A DNA stretch of 64,000 nucleotides from Alphaproteobacteria bacterium. Lineage in GTDB: Bacteria > Pseudomonadota > Alphaproteobacteria > Rhodobacterales > Rhodobacteraceae. A program made the translations under genes and the position numbers. The notes beneath the pieces were generated by a model, which was not told the DNA's origin, did no database searches, and saw only the letters and a list, made by a program, of their open reading frames with translations. Shown here piece after piece: positions 59,242-64,000 of this stretch (positions are counted from its first letter, which is position 1; each line of letters starts with the position of its first letter). Where the stretch lies: positions 1 through 64,000 of the forward strand of contig JAUHVK010000017.1 of assembly GCA_030425145.1 (NCBI GenBank). Direction: 5' to 3'.

Positions 59242-60152
59242 GTGCGCTCTTCCCCAAACAAGCCATGCGGCCGCAGTATGAGCACTGCGAGGATGATGAG
59301 GAACGGCACCGCTGGACTGTAACCCGACGGCAAGATCACCAGCGCGAGGTTGGAGGCGAGACCAACGATAAACCCACCCAGCACCGCGCCGTAGATGCTG
59401 CCAATGCCACCGACGATGGTGGCGGCAAAGATCGGGAGAACAAGATCGCGGCCCAGAACCGGGCTGATCTGGTTGGTCAGGCCATAGAACACGCCTGCCG
59501 CCGCGGCGAGGCCTCCACCGATCAGCCAGATCAGCACGATCATGCGGCTGAGGTTGATGCCAGAGACCTGCGCCAGCGTCGGGTTCTCAGCCACCGCTCG
59601 CAGGGAATAGCCGAATGTCGTGCGCGATAGGACGAGATGCAGGATGAACATGATCAGCAGCGCCGCCACCAGCGTGAACACCTGATCCGGCTTGATCAAC
59701 AGGAACGGATCGCGACTGACCACGATGGCGAAGACGATGTCCTGTGAATAAAGCTTGGGGTTCAAGCCGAAAATCAGGCCAAGGATGTTGCGAATGATCA
59801 TGGCGACGCCGAAGGACGCAAAGACCATCGACAGCTCGCCCCCCTTGGCGCGGACCCGTTTGAACACGAGCTTGTCGACAGCCACCGCCGAAAGGCCCGT
59901 CAGCGCCATCGAGAGCAAGAGCGCGAGGGTCAGCGACCAGGTGAGACTGAGCGGTGGGATCGCCTCGGCCAGCGCGGGGTGAATCGCTCCGAAGAGGCCG
60001 TCGAAAACGAGGGCGGCATAAGCGCCGATGGACAACAGTTCTGCATGCGAGAAGTTGGCGAAGCGCAGCATGTGCATCGCCATGGTCAGGCCAATCGCTC
60101 CCAACGAGAGGATCGAACCGACCAGCACTCCATCCACAAGGTTCTGGATCAT
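59238..60152 (-). CDS. livH: ABC transporter permease LivH
   Basis: 304 aa from the ATG at 60152, which overlaps the livF stop (ATGA); the longer frame to 60263 is within livF. About eight hydrophobic segments. LivH hallmarks: GSILSLGAIGLTMAMHMLRFANFSHAELLSIGAYAAL near the N-terminus and the cytoplasmic loop TTFGYSLRAVAENPTLAQVSGIN. It pairs with LivM as the channel. Confidence 0.93.
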   Translation of the reverse strand: MIQNLVDGVLVGSILSLGAIGLTMAMHMLRFANFSHAELLSIGAYAALVFDGLFGAIHPALAEAIPPLSLTWSLTLALLLSMALTGLSAVAVDKLVFKRVRAKGGELSMVFASFGVAMIIRNILGLIFGLNPKLYSQDIVFAIVVSRDPFLLIKPDQVFTLVAALLIMFILHLVLSRTTFGYSLRAVAENPTLAQVSGINLSRMIVLIWLIGGGLAAAAGVFYGLTNQISPVLGRDLVLPIFAATIVGGIGSIYGAVLGGFIVGLASNLALVILPSGYSPAVPFLIILAVLILRPHGLFGEERT

Positions 60153-60874
60153 GCCGGTGTCACCCGTTTTCCGCCAAGGTAGATTTGTCCGACCACCGGG
60201 TCGTTCAGCAGATCCTGAGCCGCGCCATCGACCTGATTGCGGCCGTCGGCAAGGATGTAGCAATGGTCTGCCAGCCGCAGCGCCTGTTTAACGTTTTGCT
60301 CAACCAGCAGAATTGTGACGCCTTGCTCGGTCAGGGACTTGGCATATTCAAGGACTTCCTGCGCGGCTTTGGGCGACAACCCGGCAGAGGGTTCGTCCAT
60401 CAGGATCACCTTGGGGTCGATCGCCAACGCCATTGCCACGGCAAGGAACTGGCGTTGCCCGCCCGAAAGTGCCCCTGCCTTTTCCGTCTGCTTGTCGGCC
60501 AAAGCCGGGAAGCGGGTAAAGAGCGTCTCACGCCGCGCTGCCGCCTCCTTGCCCGCGTTGCGCAGAACCAGATCGAGGTTCTGGCGGATCGTCAGCGAGC
60601 GGAAGATGTTGTCGGATTGCGGAACATAGGCCACGCCCAGCGCACCCATGCGGTCAGGGCGCGGGTTGGTGATCTCGGCCCCGTTCAGGTGAACCGTGCC
60701 GCCCGACACCGGGACAAGTCCGGCAATCGCCTTGATCAGCGTGGATTTGCCCGCGCCGTTCGGGCCGATGATGACCGTGACCTTTGCAGTTTCGGCGGTC
60801 AGGGACACGCCCTTGAGGATCGGCAGGTCGGGCACGTATCCCGCAACGATGTCCTTTGCCACCAGCGCCGTCAT
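60149..60874 (-). CDS. livF: ABC transporter ATPase LivF
   Basis: 241 aa. Walker [16 protein letters not shown] near residues 36-50, signature LSGGQRQFLAVAMAL near 135, Walker B VILMDEPSAGLSP, switch region VTILLVEQNVKQAL. Its start overlaps livG by 4 bp (ATGA). Confidence 0.94.
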   Translation of the reverse strand: MTALVAKDIVAGYVPDLPILKGVSLTAETAKVTVIIGPNGAGKSTLIKAIAGLVPVSGGTVHLNGAEITNPRPDRMGALGVAYVPQSDNIFRSLTIRQNLDLVLRNAGKEAAARRETLFTRFPALADKQTEKAGALSGGQRQFLAVAMALAIDPKVILMDEPSAGLSPKAAQEVLEYAKSLTEQGVTILLVEQNVKQALRLADHCYILADGRNQVDGAAQDLLNDPVVGQIYLGGKRVTPA

Positions 60875-61641
60875 TCGACCTGCGCCCCCAGATAGGCGTC
60901 CAGAAGAACGGGATTGTTCTGCGCTTCTTCGGCGGTGCCTTCGAAGACCTTGCGCCCTTCGGCCAATGCGATCACCGGATCGCAGTGCTGCATCACGAAA
61001 TCCATGTCATGTTCGATGATGACAAAGGTTTTGCCGTCGCGGTTCAACTCTTCGATCTTTTCGATCAGCGTCCGGGTCAGGGACGGGTTTACCCCGGCAG
61101 CGGGTTCATCCAGCAGGATCAATTTCGGATCGCCCATAAGGATGCGGGCGAGTTCCAGAAGCTTCATCTGCCCGCCCGATATTTGCCCCGCAGCCTGATC
61201 AGCCAGCTGCGCGAGGGTGACGAAGTCGAGCACGTCCATCGCCCGTTTGCGAATATTCGCTTCCTGTTCGCGCATCTTGTTGGCGTTGAGGAACGGCCCC
61301 CAGAGCCGTTCACCCAACTGCGCCATAGGGGCGAGCATGACGTTTTCCAGAACGCTCATCCGGGCAAAGGGGCGCGGGATCTGGAATGTGCGGCCAAGAC
61401 CGAGGCTGAACAGCGCGTCGGGGGCAAACCCGGTCACGTCCTGACCGTCGAGATGCACGGTTCCATTCGTCGGCTTGAGCATCCCAGTCAGCACATTGAA
61501 CAGCGTCGTTTTGCCCGCTCCGTTTGGCCCAATAAGACCAGTGATCGTGCCTGCCCGGATGTCGAGCGATACATCGTTCACCGCGCGGAAGTCTCCGAAG
61601 TCCTTGCTGACGTTGCGGATGCTAAGGATCGGGCCAGCCAT
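60871..61641 (-). CDS. livG: ABC transporter ATPase LivG
   Basis: 256 aa. Walker A IGPNGAGKTTLFNVL near residues 36-50, the LivG-type insert LGRTFQIPRPFARMSVLENVMLA, signature ISGGQMKLLELARIL, Walker B LILLDEPAAGVNP, switch VIIEHDMDFVMQHC. It starts 1 bp after the aldo/keto reductase stop. Confidence 0.94.
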   Translation of the reverse strand: MAGPILSIRNVSKDFGDFRAVNDVSLDIRAGTITGLIGPNGAGKTTLFNVLTGMLKPTNGTVHLDGQDVTGFAPDALFSLGLGRTFQIPRPFARMSVLENVMLAPMAQLGERLWGPFLNANKMREQEANIRKRAMDVLDFVTLAQLADQAAGQISGGQMKLLELARILMGDPKLILLDEPAAGVNPSLTRTLIEKIEELNRDGKTFVIIEHDMDFVMQHCDPVIALAEGRKVFEGTAEEAQNNPVLLDAYLGAQVE

Positions 61642-61642
61642 A

Positions 61643-62713
61643 CTACCCGTGCACCGCGTCGTTCGGATTGGCGTTCAGGTTGTACTTCATGATCCGACCA
61701 TGCCGTCCGGTCCGGTCGCGTTCGAGCGAATAGACATCGCCCTTGGGCCCGTCCGCCTGATCAAGCACGGCGTTCAGTGTGGCGTGATCCTCGGCGTCCA
61801 GCGCGAAGGCAAAGGTCTGAAGCGTCTGCGGCAGGTGGCGGGCGTAGCGCGCCCCGACGATCCCGGCAGCGACCTGCGGCTGGTCCAGAACCCAGCGGGT
61901 GGCGACCGCTGAAAGGGACACTCCGTGTTTGTCGCCAACGGCTTTCAGCGCCCTGAGCAACGCCTGGAATCGGTCCCAAGGACCGAATTCGTCGATGATG
62001 AGGCGGTACTTGATGAGGCTGCGGTTTTCGAACTGGAAACCGGGATCGGGTTCGCCCAGCCATTTTTCGGTGATGAAGCCACCGGCCAAGGTGCCATAGC
62101 AGATCAGCATCAGGTCATTCTGCGCAGCCCAGTCGGACAGCCCGTTCGCCGGGCGGCGGTCAAGGACGGAGTACTGCACCTGCGCCGAGGCGATATCGAA
62201 GCCCGCGTCGACAAAAGGCTGCATTGCCTGCCGGTCCCAGTTGGTGGTGCCGAGGTTCTTGATCTTGCCCTCTTTGCGCAGGTCTTTCAGCACATCGAGC
62301 GCCTCGACAGCGTTGCCTATCGTGAGGTCCCACCAGAAGAACTGGACCAGATCGAGTTGGTCGATCTTCAGGCGTTGAAGCGAACGGTCGACGATGGCCG
62401 TCACCTCGTCCGGCCGCAGGTCATCAAGACGGGTCAGGTCCGGCACCAGTTTGGTGTGGACGCAGACGCGGTCCGCCACCGAGGCCCCGCGCCGGGCCCG
62501 CAGATCCGCGATGAAGTCCCCAATCATCTCTTCGACGCCGGTGTAGATGTCGGCGCAGTCGAAGGTGAAGAGGCCAGCATCGATAAAGGCCTCCATGTCG
62601 CGAATCGCTTGTGCGCGGTCCACCGGGCCGTGATCGCCTGCGAGTTGCCAGCCGCCGCGAATGACGCGACTGATGGTGTGACCGGGGCGCAGGGCGATGG
62701 TTTCAACGCTCAT
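61643..62713 (-). CDS. Aldo/keto reductase-family protein with the catalytic His replaced
   Basis: 356 aa from the ATG at 62713, overlapping the upstream stop (ATGA). The AKR barrel keeps Asp52 and Tyr57 (FDCADIYTG) and Lys88 (VHTKL), but the catalytic His position is Phe126 (DLVQFFWWD). The divergent paralogue at 63212 has His at this place (DLLQFHWW). NADPH-binding segments (SAVATRWVLDQPQVAAGIVGARYARHL) are intact. Activity on ordinary carbonyls may be changed or lost. It stands between the TIGR04076 gene and livG in one operon. Confidence 0.88.
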   Translation of the reverse strand: MSVETIALRPGHTISRVIRGGWQLAGDHGPVDRAQAIRDMEAFIDAGLFTFDCADIYTGVEEMIGDFIADLRARRGASVADRVCVHTKLVPDLTRLDDLRPDEVTAIVDRSLQRLKIDQLDLVQFFWWDLTIGNAVEALDVLKDLRKEGKIKNLGTTNWDRQAMQPFVDAGFDIASAQVQYSVLDRRPANGLSDWAAQNDLMLICYGTLAGGFITEKWLGEPDPGFQFENRSLIKYRLIIDEFGPWDRFQALLRALKAVGDKHGVSLSAVATRWVLDQPQVAAGIVGARYARHLPQTLQTFAFALDAEDHATLNAVLDQADGPKGDVYSLERDRTGRHGRIMKYNLNANPNDAVHG

Positions 62714-63084
62714 GTCTGGTCTTTCCAATAGGGTGTGCCGCGCTGCTCAGGCAGGCCGGTGGTTTCAGAATGGCGGAAGGTGCGCTTGCCAATGCGTGTC
62801 ACTCGGAACCGCCCGCCGCAATTCGGGTCGGGGCAGGCGATTTCGGCATCGGTGGACATCCAGTCGTTGGGCGAGGTCGGGCGTTGCTTGGCAGGTAGCA
62901 GGGGCAGCAGGGCGGCCAGCGCGTACATCGACACTTTCTGTTGGCTGTCGAAGACCAGCAATTCGCCTTCGACACGGAAGCTTTCGCCTTCGATGTGGCG
63001 GCACACGGAGGTGCGGTCGCCCACCACCGTTTCGACGCGCAGATCGTAAAGCCAGAAGTCATCCGCGTCCTGCGCCGCGCTCAT
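62710..63084 (-). CDS. TIGR04076-family small protein
   Basis: 124 aa. FWLYDLRVETVVGDRTSVCRHIEGESFRVEGELLVF at the start, then NDWMSTDAEIACPDPNCGGRFRVTRIGKR with a C-x4-C-like cysteine pair, the pattern I associate with TIGR04076 proteins. Function unknown; possibly metal binding. First gene of the seven-gene operon running to livK, so probably tied to metabolism of the transported compound. Confidence 0.75.
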   Translation of the reverse strand: MSAAQDADDFWLYDLRVETVVGDRTSVCRHIEGESFRVEGELLVFDSQQKVSMYALAALLPLLPAKQRPTSPNDWMSTDAEIACPDPNCGGRFRVTRIGKRTFRHSETTGLPEQRGTPYWKDQT

Positions 63085-63127
63085 CGTTCCCCGAATGCGC
63101 GGTTTCGCGCGGTTGTTCCCTGTTGTT

Positions 63128-63139
63128 AACCATATGGTT
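63128..63139. promoter_or_regulatory. Palindrome in the divergent aldo/keto-reductase promoter region
   Basis: AACCATATGGTT, a perfect 12-bp palindrome, lies in the 127-bp gap between the minus-strand operon (start 63084) and the plus-strand reductase (63212). The position suits a shared operator for both transcripts. Regulator unknown. Confidence 0.45.
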
Positions 63140-63211
63140 GCTGGGATCTTTCGGGCTTGTCAAACGGGTTCGGGGCGGCAACTCATGGGGCGACAGCCGA
63201 AAGGACCGCTT

Positions 63212-64000
63212 GTGACCCACCCCGACACCATCGCGTTGAGCGACCGACTGACCATCCGCCGTGCGTTGGTAGGCCTCTGGCAAGTGGCCGATATCGAGAA
63301 AGATGGTGACATCATCGACCCCGAGGTCGGCGCAGATCATCTGGCAGCATATGCGGATGCCGGGTTCGACAGTTTCGACATGGCAGATCATTACGGAACG
63401 GCTGAGATCATCACCGGGACACTGCTGAAGCGTGGGACCAAGGCGACCGTCGGCACCAAGTGGTGCCCGGTACCCGGCCCGATGACAGCGGCAGTGGTGC
63501 GTGCCGGGGTACAGGAAAGACTGGACCGGCTTGGTGTCGAGCGGGTCGATCTGCTGCAATTCCACTGGTGGAGTTTTGAGCATCCGGCCTGGCTCGACGC
63601 TCTGCACGAGATGGCGAAGCTGCGCGAGGAAGGTCTGATTGGTGAGATTGGTCTGACCAATTTCGACGCGGCGCACCTGCATCTGGCATTGGCTGACGGC
63701 ATTCCGATTGTCAGCAATCAAGTGCCGTGTTCGCTCTTGGACCGTCGCGCGACCGGGCCGTTGTCTGAGGTTTGTGCACACTGGGGTGTTAAGCTGTTGT
63801 GCTATGGCACGTTGCAGGGTGGCTTTCTGTCGGAGCGTTGGCTTGGCATGCCGGAACCGGCTGAGATCACCGACTGGAGCAAGATGAAGTACAAGCGCTT
63901 CATCGACCATTCTGGCGGATGGGAGGCTTACCAGACCGTGTTGCAGACGGCGGCAGATGTGGCAACCAAGCATGGCGTGTCCATTGCCAACGTCGCGACC
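63212..64000 (+). CDS. Aldo/keto reductase, 3' end outside window
   Basis: 263 codons are visible and the frame is still open at the right edge. The GTG at 63212 has AAAGGA upstream; an in-frame ATG at 63185 is possible. The catalytic tetrad is complete: Asp56 and Tyr61 (FDMADHYG), Lys83 (GTKW), His118 (LLQFHWW). Paralogous to the reductase at 61643-62713 (shared LDRR, CYGTLxGGF, WLGxPEP/D-type segments) and divergent from it. Confidence 0.9.
   Translation, partial: MTHPDTIALSDRLTIRRALVGLWQVADIEKDGDIIDPEVGADHLAAYADAGFDSFDMADHYGTAEIITGTLLKRGTKATVGTKWCPVPGPMTAAVVRAGVQERLDRLGVERVDLLQFHWWSFEHPAWLDALHEMAKLREEGLIGEIGLTNFDAAHLHLALADGIPIVSNQVPCSLLDRRATGPLSEVCAHWGVKLLCYGTLQGGFLSERWLGMPEPAEITDWSKMKYKRFIDHSGGWEAYQTVLQTAADVATKHGVSIANVAT

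Overview
The window is chromosomal DNA of an alphaproteobacterium, most likely a Rhodobacterales/Roseobacter-group organism. The grounds are a GcrA cell-cycle regulator, a phosphatidylcholine synthase, a suc operon with a MAPEG protein between the E2 and E3 genes, a sitABCD manganese system behind a Mur-like box, and high-GC tightly overlapping operons. I saw no rRNA, CRISPR array, transposase or prophage. One tRNA (Lys, TTT) is present. These are judgements from reading the sequence, not from database searches.

Layout. 0-1.6 kb: the 3' part of a tandem ATP-grasp protein. 1.75-10.6 kb: sucC-sucD-sucA-sucB-(MAPEG)-lpd, covering succinyl-CoA synthetase and the 2-oxoglutarate dehydrogenase complex. 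Its promoter carries two identical palindromes 21 bp apart, and its spacers hold two families of dispersed repeats. 10.65-10.86 kb: an array of unrelated hairpins. 11-14.3 kb: a VOC protein, then ftsE-ftsX-plsC-PPOX on the minus strand. 14.5-17.6 kb: a zinc-ribbon membrane protein, a taurine/beta-alanine-type aminotransferase and a GNAT protein. 17.8-30.9 kb: glgP-glgB-glgC-glgA-glgX-malQ-pgm, a translationally coupled glycogen operon behind a LacI-type operator. 30.9-34.6 kb: sitABCD (minus).

34.77-37.85 kb is the most distinctive locus. It encodes a two-partner-secretion outer-membrane transporter and, directly after it, a secreted Pro/Thr-rich protein with nine 17-residue repeats and no visible haemagglutinin-type TPS domain. 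It sits beside tRNA-Lys. 38.4-43.8 kb: dapF-mtaB, pcs, an EamA transporter, an ABC-2 permease and gcrA. 43.9-52.6 kb: small enzymes, rimO with a decayed copy of its own 3' end 1.2 kb downstream, a ZntB-type transporter, a degenerate M24 hydrolase with a nitrilase-family partner, DCC, DgkA and IMPACT proteins, tdk and a PRC-barrel protein. 52.6-56.5 kb: a KAS III-type synthase and ybjN-proC-csaA-hydroxyacid dehydrogenase. 57-63.1 kb: a seven-gene minus-strand operon (TIGR04076 protein, aldo/keto reductase, livGFHMK). It diverges from a second aldo/keto reductase cut by the right edge.

The genes are mostly core metabolism. The less-explained content is between and beside them: GTAG-type REP units whose stems covary, a 61-bp repeat in three copies that also keeps its stems with different bases, clusters of serial perfect palindromes downstream of lpd, mtaB, pgm and livK, an intrinsic terminator inside the gcrA leader, and the repeat-protein/TpsB pair.
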